DNA of 64,000 nucleotides from Melanopsichium pennsylvanicum. Lineage: Eukaryota; Basidiomycota; Ustilaginomycetes; Ustilaginales. The stretch lies in NCBI GenBank assembly GCA_900208305.1, contig OAPG01000009.1, positions 310,001 through 374,000 on the forward strand, in the 5' to 3' direction. The translations under genes and the position numbers were made by a program. This document shows, piece by piece, positions 1-9,692 of the stretch. Position 1 is the stretch's first letter, and each line of letters opens with the position of its first letter. The notes under the pieces are model-generated. The model saw only the letters and a list, made by a program, of their open reading frames with translations. It was not told where the DNA came from and searched no databases.

Positions 1-975
1 CTCAGCTATGTCGCCGAAAGCACCAACAACGACTTGGACTTTAGCCGAGCACTGCCCTCGTCGGCTAATCCGATCTTCGGAGCGGCTCAACAGTCGAGCC
101 CGCTCGCTCTACCGGGACACGTTACACAAGGCTACTTTCCGCCGACGCACCCTTACCACTTGCAGCAGTCGCATTCGAACCCTAACCTGCGTTCCAGAGC
201 TCCCACGTTCCACCCACAAGGCACCAGCACGCCCGCTTACTCGCAGGGCGGTGCTCTGAGGTATCCTGATGGACGTGCGCAGCCTGTCCAACCCGATGCG
301 TTCCCAGCATTGTTGAATGCTAGTAGTACGCCAGGGCAAAAGGGCGCCAACATAGGTAGACAGGCACACGCACAACACGGCAGTGCGCGCAACGCATCCG
401 CATCCACGAGTGATGTGTGGAATGCTCAGCAGCCAGCAGGGCAGGAGCAACCTTTTAATGGAGTAGGCGCATGGGCGCAACAGACGTCTGATTATGTCCA
501 AAACACTGCAATGCCTCGCCATCCTCGGCAGCAGCAGCAGCAACAACAACAACATCAGCAAGTATCAGCGTATCTGCCGCATCAACAAGTGCATCATCAA
601 TTTCAACAGGGCGTCGGTCCTTATAACATGGGTTACGCGTCTCTGACGCCACAGTATACCCCTCTTGGTTCTGGGCAACCCTTCATGCATACGAATCATG
701 CTGGACCGAGAAGCGCGACCAGCAGCAGAGCGAGCTCGCAGCGTGGCAGTGGAGCCATGCACAACAGCCGGGGTGCAAGAGACGATGCAGTTAGCGTGAG
801 CTCCATTTCGTCTACGACCTCGTCTAGATCTGCAAGCCTGAGTGGGGTGAGTGCGGCAGGAAGCACGACACAGACGGCCAATGCGAACAGCAAAGGCAGT
901 GGTGCCGGACCCACGTTGCCTCATCCTTCGCTACCGGCTAGGCCTACCTGGTTGTCATCGAGCAACGCAGAGTAG
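1..975 (+). CDS. 3' part of an unrecognised low-complexity protein (5' end outside window)
   Basis: The frame is open from base 1 to a TAG at 973-975, and no ATG in it is convincing as a start, so this is read as the C-terminal ~324 residues of a larger protein. The visible part is disordered: rich in Ser, Gln, Pro, Ala and Gly, with a run of eight Gln followed by His/Gln-rich sequence (bases ~530-600) and a Ser-rich stretch before the end (bases ~700-900). I see no domain, membrane segment or catalytic motif. Such tails occur in fungal transcription and RNA-binding regulators, but nothing here identifies the family. Other frames over the same bases also stay open, a side effect of the repetitive CAG/CAA composition. 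I am fairly sure it is coding and cannot name it. Confidence 0.7.
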   Translation, partial: LSYVAESTNNDLDFSRALPSSANPIFGAAQQSSPLALPGHVTQGYFPPTHPYHLQQSHSNPNLRSRAPTFHPQGTSTPAYSQGGALRYPDGRAQPVQPDAFPALLNASSTPGQKGANIGRQAHAQHGSARNASASTSDVWNAQQPAGQEQPFNGVGAWAQQTSDYVQNTAMPRHPRQQQQQQQQHQQVSAYLPHQQVHHQFQQGVGPYNMGYASLTPQYTPLGSGQPFMHTNHAGPRSATSSRASSQRGSGAMHNSRGARDDAVSVSSISSTTSSRSASLSGVSAAGSTTQTANANSKGSGAGPTLPHPSLPARPTWLSSSNAE

Positions 976-1260
976 CGCGGCCGTTACACAGAATTACATG
1001 ATTGGGCCATCCGTCATCATACTCTACCAAAAAAAAAGGCATTCTTTTCTCGCAATCTCTATCTTCTCTGCCGCCCCGTCCCCGTCTTTCGATTTCAACT
1101 CTGATACAACGTGTGTGACTTTGCTTGAACTGCTTCAGCGAGGATGAAAGACTCCAATTTTGATTACTCGACAACACAAGTATCAGGTCTTGGCAGTGAT
1201 CACCAAAAGTACCTAACTACGCAATTATATATACATTTTTCGATATGTTATGTATCAAAT

Positions 1261-1332
1261 GCCTCCTTAGCTCAGCGGTAGAGCACTTCACTAGTAATGA
1301 AGAGGTCAGTCGTTCGAGTCGGCTAGGAGGCA
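1261..1332 (+). tRNA. tRNA-Thr(AGT)
   Basis: This is a complete 72-nt cloverleaf without an intron. The acceptor stem GCCTCCT (1261-1267) pairs with AGGAGGC (1325-1331), with discriminator A at 1332. The D arm has the box-A-like AGCTCAGCGGTAGAGC. The anticodon stem is CTTCA/TGAAG around the loop CTAGTAA, giving anticodon AGT (1293-1295), which reads ACU/ACC (Thr) after A34 is edited to inosine. The T arm AGTCG-TTCGAGT-CGGCT supplies box B. A T5 run at 1343-1347 fits RNA polymerase III termination. CCA is not encoded, as expected in eukaryotes. The 285 bp between the preceding stop and this gene hold nothing else I can see. Confidence 0.95.
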
Positions 1333-2035
1333 TTCAATTTCATTTTTCTTAACCTATAAGGTAATTTTCGTAGGGTGATATTTTTCTTTTTTTTTTGCCA
1401 TGTTCATTTGCAAAAGATGGTGCGGGTGAAGAAAAGGGTTGCCTTTCTGTTGGAATCTTAGTTGTTGCACTTGACTGAGTTGCAGAAAGAATGAAATATG
1501 AATTAGTCGTATTTGTATGCTTGACGGGTAATAAGGTGGTTTCTCGGAATGGAGAGCGAGATGAAAACAATAAGAAATTGCAAGATGAAAGAGAGTCGAG
1601 TAAGGTGAACGCGTTGGATGGAAGTGCTGAGCTGTGAGATAGTTTTGACAGGGTGCAGATCGTCTTGGCTGCATTTCATCGATCGTTGTACTTTCTCACA
1701 TGGCCGTCGGCGGAAATTCAGGCACGATTGACTGGCGGATCGGCCAGGACCCTAATCAAGTTACACTATTTTTGGGTTCGCATTTCTGCTGTGATTGCAT
1801 CAGCGTTGCAGCACGACACGGTCTTTGTTCTAGCTCCGATTCCGATTTCTGCATTCTTCGCCTTGACCAAGTCTCTCCTGTCGTTGTTCTTCTTCTTCGT
1901 CCGTCTCATCTACTACTAGCTCAGACTACAGTCTCTTTCCTTTCCCCCCTTTTAGTTGTTGTCCTGGTCAAGCATCAACTTAACTACCATCAAAGATTCC
2001 GTACGTGCTGCCTTTCAGCACATCAAAATTTCATC
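1333..2035. other. Intergenic: tRNA 3' flank and upstream region of the GT8 gene
   Basis: AT-rich just after the tRNA, then pyrimidine-rich CT tracts (about 1840-1960) typical of fungal promoters and 5' leaders. The downstream reading frame stays open back to ~1700, but that stretch reads as leader rather than protein and the family's usual N terminus begins at 2036. No other feature seen. Confidence 0.6.
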
Positions 2036-3076
2036 ATGTCGATCGGCGATGACCTCCAACCAATCTCGTGTGCATGGGCAACGCTTCTGACTAGCGAACA
2101 TCTTCTACCTGGACTACTCGTATTTGCCCATTCACTCTTGGTTCAACATGCTTCATCCTACCCACTAGTGATCATGGCTACCTCCAAACTCTCGCCACGA
2201 GCTCGAAACATTCTTTCCAACATGCTACCTTTGGGTCGCATCATCATTCGAGACATTGAACCCATTTATCCTGCCTCTGTTGCAACCGGATTGGCATATG
2301 CTCGATTCAACGAAGTATGGACCAAACTTCGAGCTTTTGAATTGATCGAATACCAAAGAGTTGCTTTGGTCGATAGCGATATGTTGGTACGCAATAACAT
2401 GGACGAACTGTTTTCCGATCCGTATGTGTTTGGTGAAACCAAACGGGATGAGGTGGAAGAATGGATTGGTGCTAGTTGGGCATGTACTTGCAATCCGAAC
2501 AAGATTGAGACCTACCCTGTCGATTGGATTCCTCAGAATTGCGGATTCACTCACCAATCCCTCCCCACCGCTGCATCATGTTCAACCGTCCCGCAACCAT
2601 CCGCTTCCACACCACGTCCAGCAAAGTTGATCAATTCAGGCCTTGTACTTCTCACACCTTCTACAAAAACCATGCACGAAATGGTTCAAACCATCAATAC
2701 GGATGCTAGGATTCCGGAATATCGTTTCCCAGATCAAGATTTTTTGGCCGACTTTTTCGATACACCTAATCGACATATTCGTTATTTGCCTTACAAGTAC
2801 AACGCTCTCAAAAAATTGCGTTTAGTCCATCAAAATATTTGGCGAGATCAAGATGCCACCAACATTCATTACATTTTGGACAAACCTTGGACTTTGGGAA
2901 GACCGGGAGGCAAGATGAATGTGAAAGGTAAAGATGCAGATGCAGTGATTCACACTTGGTGGTGGAATGTCTACGATCAAGTTAAAAAGAATAACGAAGA
3001 AGGAGTCAAGGGAGCAGTTAGGCTGAGTAAAGTCGATTGGAAAGAGTGCGTCGAGAAGTATATGACGCTCGAATGA
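2036..3076 (+). CDS. Glycosyltransferase family 8 protein (glycogenin / galactinol synthase-like)
   Basis: The product is 346 residues. It begins with the GT8 pattern of a Thr-Leu-Leu-Thr-Ser strand followed by LPG and a hydrophobic helix (residues 15-38). The Mn-binding DxD motif is D113-S-D115 in LVDSDM, followed by NMDELF. Further GT8 landmarks are NSGLVLLTPS, FPDQDFLADFF and LPYKYNAL, and the second metal/nucleotide-binding region lies near the C-terminal IHYILDKPW and HTWWW. Members of the family transfer glucose or galactose from a UDP-sugar. Glycogenin self-glucosylates to prime glycogen, and related fungal enzymes are often labelled galactinol synthase-like. There is no signal peptide, so a cytosolic enzyme is likely. 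I chose ATG 2036 because the GT8 fold starts right after it. The acceptor cannot be told from sequence. Confidence 0.85.
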   Translation: MSIGDDLQPISCAWATLLTSEHLLPGLLVFAHSLLVQHASSYPLVIMATSKLSPRARNILSNMLPLGRIIIRDIEPIYPASVATGLAYARFNEVWTKLRAFELIEYQRVALVDSDMLVRNNMDELFSDPYVFGETKRDEVEEWIGASWACTCNPNKIETYPVDWIPQNCGFTHQSLPTAASCSTVPQPSASTPRPAKLINSGLVLLTPSTKTMHEMVQTINTDARIPEYRFPDQDFLADFFDTPNRHIRYLPYKYNALKKLRLVHQNIWRDQDATNIHYILDKPWTLGRPGGKMNVKGKDADAVIHTWWWNVYDQVKKNNEEGVKGAVRLSKVDWKECVEKYMTLE

Positions 3077-3302
3077 GAAAGAAATTACGCTCTGTTTTAT
3101 GCTTTTTTCTTCTTCTTTTTTTTTCGGGGGATTTTGTTTTTTTTTGTGTAATGGATTGACACACACTTTATTTTTTCCAACATTGTTGAGCTATCTGTGC
3201 ATATGAAAGGGAGAATGTCATATTTGGTTGAAATACGAAGGATACAAATTAAGGGTAGGAGTCGTGATCCAACGCAAGACTGATTGCGCGGAGGACATGC
3301 GT

Positions 3303-4634
3303 CTAGATCTTGCTCGGAGGACGAACGAGCTTCAATTGCTGTCTCACACCTAGATCAATCATGACATCCTCACTGCCGCCTGGAACCGTAAGAGCCTTGA
3401 CTTCCCTCCAAATGCGCTCAATCCTTTCACCAGTCCCTGATACCGTGAGCCCCATACCACCCAGAAGGTGCACTGCCTCCCTTACCACCTTTTCCAATAC
3501 GATACCTGCATGAGCCTTGAGCAACGCACACGTACCACCGGTTAGCATATTACTTTCAGAGATGGTCAAATTCAATTGTTGAAAAACGATACTTTCCGTC
3601 CAAGCCTGAAGTGCTTCGATTTCCCTTGCCATGTGACCGATCTTGTGACGCACTACGGGTTGCTCGATGAGTTTTTGTCCAAACACTTCTCGACGTCTAC
3701 AGTGAGCGATTGCATCTTCCATACACACTCGCGAGTAGCGGAGTGCAGTATAGGCGATAGTCATTCTCTCATGATTGAAATTCGTCAAAATGAGCTTAAG
3801 TCCTTCGCTTTCCTTTCCAATCAGGTTTTCAACCGGCACTTTGACATCGTCAAACTCGACGATAGTCGTTCCACTCGCTCCTCCGGGAAGCATCTTCATC
3901 TGTTTGGTTGTGACACCAGGACCCTTTTCGATGAGCAAGAGCGAAATACCAGTACTGTCGCCAGCTTTGCCAGAAGTTCGAACAGCAGTGGTGAACCAGT
4001 CGGAATAAATACCGTTTGTAATCCACTTTTTGCTTCCGTTGACCAAGTAATACTTTTTACCGCCTTGCTCGATCAGCTTGGCCTCGGTACTAAGGTTGGC
4101 GACGTTGCTTCCGGCGAGTGGCTCTGTAATAGCGAGGCAGATCCTCTTCTTTCCAGAAAAGATGGGAGGCAACCACCTTTCCTTCTGCTCATCAGAAGCA
4201 AAATGTATCACAGGACCAGCTCCATAAGTTAAACCTCCGATGAGTCCCATCATGACAGGGGAAGCAGCCCTGCTGAGCTCGTCCCAGATAATGTAATCGT
4301 GAATGTTGTTCCACTCTTCCATCTTGACTCCTGCTGGCAGAGAAACGCCGGCCTTTTGAGCAAGTTTGGCAATTTTAGGGTCCACATGAACACCCGTGGC
4401 GAAAGCCAAGAGGACTCCATCCTTGGCAGCGCGCTGATACGCCTCGTCATCGATCAGCAATCCAGCTTCCTCGTATCGAGCGCCGATCTTGATGAGCACC
4501 TCGTCACACCAGACTCGGGACCACTCGCGAAGAGCAATGTGAGAGGGGGAGGTGAACATGGGAGTAGGGAGGCCCATGATCCATGGTGCCTCGCTGAAGG
4601 GGACGGTTGGCTTGGTGAGTTTCTGCTGCGACAT
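3303..4634 (-). CDS. Acyl-CoA dehydrogenase family protein, PTS1-like C terminus
   Basis: The product is 443 residues, a full-length flavin acyl-CoA dehydrogenase that catalyses alpha,beta-oxidation of an acyl-CoA thioester. An N-terminal helical domain (to ~155) is followed by the beta-domain signature CLAITEPLAGSN, with KKWITNG about 40 residues later. The C-terminal four-helix domain contains RMTIAYTALRYSRVCMEDAI, RREVFGQ, the HLLGGMGLT region and PGGSEDVM near the FAD/active-site end. In several family members the catalytic glutamate sits in this last region, but here the context is PGGSED and the base cannot be assigned from sequence. There is no cytochrome b5 domain and no clear mitochondrial presequence. 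The protein ends in Ser-Lys-Ile, one residue from the canonical peroxisomal signal SKL. It is divergent from PRP28, with about 640 bp shared upstream. Confidence 0.9.
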   Translation of the reverse strand: MSQQKLTKPTVPFSEAPWIMGLPTPMFTSPSHIALREWSRVWCDEVLIKIGARYEEAGLLIDDEAYQRAAKDGVLLAFATGVHVDPKIAKLAQKAGVSLPAGVKMEEWNNIHDYIIWDELSRAASPVMMGLIGGLTYGAGPVIHFASDEQKERWLPPIFSGKKRICLAITEPLAGSNVANLSTEAKLIEQGGKKYYLVNGSKKWITNGIYSDWFTTAVRTSGKAGDSTGISLLLIEKGPGVTTKQMKMLPGGASGTTIVEFDDVKVPVENLIGKESEGLKLILTNFNHERMTIAYTALRYSRVCMEDAIAHCRRREVFGQKLIEQPVVRHKIGHMAREIEALQAWTESIVFQQLNLTISESNMLTGGTCALLKAHAGIVLEKVVREAVHLLGGMGLTVSGTGERIERIWREVKALTVPGGSEDVMIDLGVRQQLKLVRPPSKI

Positions 4635-5271
4635 GGTGGCGTTCTTTGCTGTACGGTAGGGTGGTGGTAAGGTTGTGTGGCAGGCGAGGCAATGCAGCGG
4701 TAGCGGGAATTCCTTCCTTTAAATGGTTTAAGTATACTGTAGGAGAGGAGCGGAAGCCGAAAGTGCGAGTCAGAACAGTGGGGCGTAGAGAATGCGGGGA
4801 CGAAAGGTGAAAGGTGAAAGCGAAATTTAGATTTACTGTACTGTAGCAGACGATGCACGGCACAAATGTGGTAGCGGCAATTCCAATGAATTGGCGCCCG
4901 GAGTGTGAAATCCTGTGGCAACCTGCAGGACAACACACGCACTTACACACACACACAAATCTCTTCTGTCTCTATCTGAGCCGTGCTATTGTAAATTTAC
5001 TGCATTGTGTTGCTGTCCAAAGCGCGCTTAGAAAGCTCAAACCTGCATGGTATGAGTGTAGCCGAAATCGGTGGCAGTTGAAAAATTCGTTCAACATGTC
5101 ACCGATAGAAGACATAACAAATTTAAAAAAAAACCCTTTCAACGCTTCGGAAGTCGGGCAGAACTTCTCCTGTAGCTCCACACATGTGAGCCTTTGATTG
5201 ACAGCTATCACATTCAAGCTCACACCTCTCATCCTTGCGACCACTTTTCGCTACCGGTCTTATCGCACACG
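4635..5271. promoter_or_regulatory. Shared upstream region of acyl-CoA dehydrogenase and PRP28
   Basis: A 637-bp divergent intergenic region. It holds a TACTGTA at 4735-4741, a perfect TACTGTACTGTA at 4834-4845 (the same 12-mer recurs elsewhere in the window) and a CA-rich tract near 4940-4955. No other gene or RNA seen. Promoter function is inferred from position only. Confidence 0.5.
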
Positions 5272-7308
5272 ATGTCAAAACAGCCGCTTTCAGTAGCAGA
5301 AATCCTCCAAAAGCAAAAGGCAGAATCTGCACTCAAACCACGATTCTTGTCCAAGGCCGAACGTCAGGCCAAAGCTCAGCGGGAGAAGCAAGAGGCTGAG
5401 CGTCAGCAAAAACTCAAGCAGGAAGAGGAACAAAAGCGTCGAGACCAGTTTGAAAAGCAAGCTCGAAACGCTGCTGCTTCCAGCTCCAGATATCCGCCGG
5501 CGAGATCCTCCGGGAGGGAAAACGGGGATAGGTACGGTCACGACAATGAAGATTTGGACTACGGGAATGCCGATATTAGAGCGGACGACAGGAGACGCCA
5601 ACGCCAAGGAGATGCGCAAGACTACTCCTACGGACGCTCTACAACGAATGGCACAACCCAAGAAAGTACAAAAAACGGAGAAGCGCCCTTGACAGAGGCA
5701 GAACAAGCATCCATTCGTCGTCGCTACCTCGGACTGAAAGACGAGAGAAAGAAACCAAAACGCAAGCCCACCGATAAGAAGTTTGTATTCGACTGGGGCC
5801 AAGAAGATGACACCGCGGCTGAATCCCTCTCCCTTACTGCTGCCTCAATTCTTCCATCTACCACGCACATGCAAACTCGCTACGATCCACTAGATAAACG
5901 TTTCGACGACACGCACTGGAGCCAAAAGACTCTGACGCAAATGAAAGAGCGAGACTGGCGTATCTTCCGAGAAGACTTTGGCATATCCGCTCGGGGCGGC
6001 AACATCCCCAGACCTCTTCGTTTTTGGCGCGAATCCACCATCCCGCACACCATCCTATCCACAATCGAAGAAATTGGCTACAAAGATCCTTCCCCTATCC
6101 AACGTCAAGCCATCCCCATCGGCTTGCAGAACCGCGATCTTATCGGAATCGCTGAGACCGGTTCAGGCAAAACCGCGTCCTTCCTCATCCCTCTTCTAGC
6201 CTATATATCCAAACTACCCAAGCTCAACGAAGCTACCAAAGCGCTCGGTCCACAAGCGCTCATCCTCGTCCCTACAAGAGAGCTGGCTCAACAGATCGAG
6301 ACCGAAACCAACAAGTTTGCAGGCAGGTTGGGTCTCACCTGTGTTAGTATTGTCGGAGGAAGGGATATGAACGACCAAGCGTACTCTTTGAGGGATGGAG
6401 CTGAGATCGTCATTGCAACACCAGGTAGATTGAAGGATTGTATCGAGAGGCACGTGCTGGTGTTGAGCCAGTGTACCTATGTGGTGATGGATGAAGCGGA
6501 TAAGATGGTGGATATGGGATTTGAGCCTCAAGTCAACTTTATTTTGGACTCGTTACCCGTTTCCAACATCAAACCGGATTCAGAGGTTGCTGAGAATCCG
6601 CTTTTGAATGGACAGGATGTGGTCGGAAGGTATCGAGTGACGATGCTGTATTCTGCCACTATGCCACCGAGTGTAGAACGTATGGCTAGGGTTTACCTTC
6701 GTCGTCCAGCCACCATTACGATTGGTGATGCGGGTCAGGCAGTAGCCTCGGTTGAACAGATTGTCGAGTTCGTACCTTCGGAAGAGGCACGTAAATCTCG
6801 TCTTGTTTCCATCCTTCAACGTTCGTCACATTTGGTACCTATCATTGTATTTGTCAATCAGAAGAAAGCTGCCGATCAACTCTCTTCCTACCTCACACGA
6901 CACGGTTTTTACACTTCAACCCTGCACTCTGGTAAAACGCAGGAACTTCGTGAAGAAGCGCTATCGCAACTTCGAAACGGTACTACCCAGATCCTCGTCG
7001 CCACGGATCTAGCAGGACGAGGTATCGATGTCGCCAACGTCGGATTGGTTGTCAATTTTGCAATGCCAAACAACATCGAAGCTTACATCCATCGAATCGG
7101 CAGAACGGGAAGAGCAGGAAAAACAGGTACCGCCATCACCTTCCTAGACGCAAACGATAGCGATCTCTTCTACGACCTCAAACAGGAACTCACCAAAAGT
7201 AGACTCAGTACCGTCCCACAACAATTGGCTAGACATCCCGCAGCTCAACACAAACCTATCAAGGATAGCGCGTCCAAACGTAAACGCGATAGAGATGACG
7301 AAGGCTGA
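5272..7308 (+). CDS. PRP28: Pre-mRNA-splicing ATP-dependent RNA helicase PRP28 (DEAD box)
   Basis: The product is 678 residues. Prp28 (DDX23/U5-100K) displaces U1 snRNP from the 5' splice site so that U6 can pair there during spliceosome activation. The N-terminal ~190 residues are charged and coiled-coil-like (SVAEILQKQKAE, then Lys/Glu/Gln/Arg-rich, then Asp/Arg-rich), as in the family. The core has the Q-motif PSPIQRQAIP, motif I GSGKT at 297-301, PTRELAQQ (Ia), DEAD at 407-410, SAT (III) and HRIGRTGR at 607-614 (VI). An insertion after the DEAD box, with the SNIKPDSEVAENP segment, also matches the Prp28 subfamily. ATG 5272 begins the conserved MSKQPLSVAEI, and the frame open before it is leader. 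It converges on the next gene with about 150 bp between. Confidence 0.95.
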   Translation: MSKQPLSVAEILQKQKAESALKPRFLSKAERQAKAQREKQEAERQQKLKQEEEQKRRDQFEKQARNAAASSSRYPPARSSGRENGDRYGHDNEDLDYGNADIRADDRRRQRQGDAQDYSYGRSTTNGTTQESTKNGEAPLTEAEQASIRRRYLGLKDERKKPKRKPTDKKFVFDWGQEDDTAAESLSLTAASILPSTTHMQTRYDPLDKRFDDTHWSQKTLTQMKERDWRIFREDFGISARGGNIPRPLRFWRESTIPHTILSTIEEIGYKDPSPIQRQAIPIGLQNRDLIGIAETGSGKTASFLIPLLAYISKLPKLNEATKALGPQALILVPTRELAQQIETETNKFAGRLGLTCVSIVGGRDMNDQAYSLRDGAEIVIATPGRLKDCIERHVLVLSQCTYVVMDEADKMVDMGFEPQVNFILDSLPVSNIKPDSEVAENPLLNGQDVVGRYRVTMLYSATMPPSVERMARVYLRRPATITIGDAGQAVASVEQIVEFVPSEEARKSRLVSILQRSSHLVPIIVFVNQKKAADQLSSYLTRHGFYTSTLHSGKTQELREEALSQLRNGTTQILVATDLAGRGIDVANVGLVVNFAMPNNIEAYIHRIGRTGRAGKTGTAITFLDANDSDLFYDLKQELTKSRLSTVPQQLARHPAAQHKPIKDSASKRKRDRDDEG

Positions 7309-7460
7309 AGAAAAATTTCAATCTCTTCCAATATACACAAACAAAACAAATCTCCAAAAAAAAAAAACCCCCCCTCAACACCCTATACCGCCATTTTGTA
7401 TACAAAATCAATCAAATGGTATTCGAAAATCGTTTCAAATATTATCGACCCCTGACCACC

Positions 7461-9692
7461 TCACTGTTTGGTAACCACCACAACCTTATCCCACCAACTC
7501 ATATCCAATTCTGGAATGTCGAGCTCAACTTGACCGTCGTCAGCGTCAGATTCGACAGCCAACGCCTGTTGCTCGGAATACCATTTCACAAACCATCGGA
7601 AAAACTTGACAGCTTCTTGCACCTTGTTGGTCATCCAACACGTTCTAGCCAAAAGGAAGAGCGCCTGACCTTGCACTCGGGTTTGCATTTGTTGGATCGA
7701 TTTGTCCAATTTTGTATCCTTTGGCTCCACAGCTGGTCTTGCTTCTTCTTTCGACTTGGCTTTAAGTTTGGTTGAAGTCTTGGTCTCATGCTTGTGCTTT
7801 TGTTGGTTGGTCTGATCATTGGTATCCTTGGTCTTGCCGCGCATGTTGGGCTTGAGCGCATTGGAAATTAATTCCAACTCGGTCTGAGCCTTGACGAATC
7901 TACCCAATAGCATGTGCAACGTGCCGAGAACCAACCTGAGACTTGTCCTCTGCATCACCTTTTCAGCCGAATCGTTTCTTTTTTGCTGCAAATCCGGGAG
8001 CGCCAACACGGCACTCACACACTTGACAGCCACCTTGAGCTGAGCCTTGTTCTCCTCCGTCAAGGCTTTCGTGGTTTGCTGGTGAGACTTGGCGTGGCGA
8101 TCCAGCATGGGGATGTGGTCTTGACTAGCAGCTGCGACACAAGCGGCGCAAGGAAAGCGCAGAGTCTTGCGGAAAGCTCGGTGTGGGAAGGCGAGAGCGA
8201 GGAGAGCGTCCACCATGAGGCCTGTAACCAGATCCGAGCGGAAGAAGGGCGATTCAAGAATGGTCTTTTCTCGTGGCTTGGCGGATTGAATTTCAGCACG
8301 TTCATTTTTGCCGTTCGCGGCGCTTGCTGTTGGGGTGCTCTCCTTTTTCGCTGCCTTAACGGTAGAGGTCGAAGCAGGGGCAATCGTGGTGGCATTGGAT
8401 GCGAAGGCATGCTTGGAGAGGTGACTGTCGGTGGAGGACGCTGCTTTGTCGGAAGACTCTGTGATAATTTTCGGAAGCGATTCTAAGCGGGCCTCGGTTT
8501 GTGCCAAAACATCAACGATCTTGTGCTGTCCCGGATCGAGCTCTTTGCTCACAGACCAATCGGAGATAGCCCGACTCAGGTAGTTGGTCTCGTGTTGTGG
8601 CTTGAGGTCGGCCAGACGTAGATTGATGTAACCGCGGAGGTTGTAAGCCTGAATGCGACAAGTCACATTGCGTTCGCCGTCTCGAATGCCCAAGATACGC
8701 AACGCAGAGCTGAGTAGCTCTTTGGCGCTTCGCATCTCTGCCTCCACCTCCAACTCTGGCAACTTTGTCGGATTAGCACGCTGATGGGCGCGCTCGATGA
8801 GTCGTTCCGGATTCGTCTCGAGATTGAGTGCCTGTGATATGATGACGGCGAAGTCCTTCTCAGGCCCCGACAAGCGCAAAGTAGACTCATGCTGGCATCG
8901 GATGTGCTCGATGGAGGCTGCGCGGAAATGCTGACCAGCTTCTACAAGATGGACGGGATCGAAAAGGGGAACAGTCTTGTTGCCGGAAGGGCGCTGACTA
9001 CCGATTCTTTGGCTCCAGAAGCTGGATGTGGTAGCTGAGCTGTTTTCTTCAGTCTGAGGCGATGCGGGAACGTGTCTCGGGGCAGCTGCGAATTTAAGCA
9101 CAAATTCGTTGAGCTTGTCTATGGAAAGAAGCTGACAAAGTGCGAGATCGTTTTCGGCTCCCAGCTTGAAACGATGGTCGGACTGCTTGCAAGCGGCAAC
9201 ATAGGCGTTGCGAGTAAGATCGAGGGCGTTCTTGAAGACATTGTTCCACTGCATCTTTTCGCTGGTCTTGGGCTGGCGGTGCCAAGCAGGGTCGTCGGCG
9301 AGGTGGCCAGCATTCTGCTTCTGTTCTTCGACATACTCGTAGATTTGGGCTGTATCCAGATGGAAGTCATCGAATGTAGTATGAGCGCTTTCTTTAGCGA
9401 GGTCCGTTTGGAGTGCGTTGAGGGCAGCTTCGAGGTTGACGGGCTCTGTCTGTTTGACGAGATAGTATCGGAGGAGGGAGATAAAATATCCCAGAACACG
9501 ATTACGTGCGGCACATCTACGCTCTAACACAAATGCCTCAACTTCGACAGTCTCCTGCAACTCCCCGATAGCTTCGGGATCGTACCCTTCCTGGATTGAC
9601 TCGGTAACGTGCCAGTAGACGAAAGGCTCAAGTCCTTCTTGCAGCTCGGCGTAGATGGCCGGCTTAGCGCATTTAGCGTATATGGTATCCAT
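7461..9692 (-). CDS. Unrecognised 743-residue protein with helical (TPR-like) segments
   Basis: I do not recognise a named family. The ATG at 9690-9692 gives MDTIYAKCAKPAIY, and the open frame upstream of it looks non-coding. The N-terminal ~200 residues are helical and acidic, with a His/Trp motif PFVYWHVTES. A middle region (AYNLRGYINLRLADL, then an ISDWSVSKELDPGQ helix) resembles TPR helix pairs. A Ser/Thr/Ala-rich low-complexity linker follows. A possible metal-binding group CAAC with nearby His residues appears at about residue 530. Another pair of helices (LRLVLGTLHMLLGRFVKAQTELE) and a Lys-rich linker precede a final TPR-like stretch, and the protein ends in Trp/Val-rich sequence. No signal peptide or membrane segment. 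An intracellular scaffold role would be a guess. It is divergent from the Rho gene. Confidence 0.75.
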   Translation of the reverse strand: MDTIYAKCAKPAIYAELQEGLEPFVYWHVTESIQEGYDPEAIGELQETVEVEAFVLERRCAARNRVLGYFISLLRYYLVKQTEPVNLEAALNALQTDLAKESAHTTFDDFHLDTAQIYEYVEEQKQNAGHLADDPAWHRQPKTSEKMQWNNVFKNALDLTRNAYVAACKQSDHRFKLGAENDLALCQLLSIDKLNEFVLKFAAAPRHVPASPQTEENSSATTSSFWSQRIGSQRPSGNKTVPLFDPVHLVEAGQHFRAASIEHIRCQHESTLRLSGPEKDFAVIISQALNLETNPERLIERAHQRANPTKLPELEVEAEMRSAKELLSSALRILGIRDGERNVTCRIQAYNLRGYINLRLADLKPQHETNYLSRAISDWSVSKELDPGQHKIVDVLAQTEARLESLPKIITESSDKAASSTDSHLSKHAFASNATTIAPASTSTVKAAKKESTPTASAANGKNERAEIQSAKPREKTILESPFFRSDLVTGLMVDALLALAFPHRAFRKTLRFPCAACVAAASQDHIPMLDRHAKSHQQTTKALTEENKAQLKVAVKCVSAVLALPDLQQKRNDSAEKVMQRTSLRLVLGTLHMLLGRFVKAQTELELISNALKPNMRGKTKDTNDQTNQQKHKHETKTSTKLKAKSKEEARPAVEPKDTKLDKSIQQMQTRVQGQALFLLARTCWMTNKVQEAVKFFRWFVKWYSEQQALAVESDADDGQVELDIPELDMSWWDKVVVVTKQ

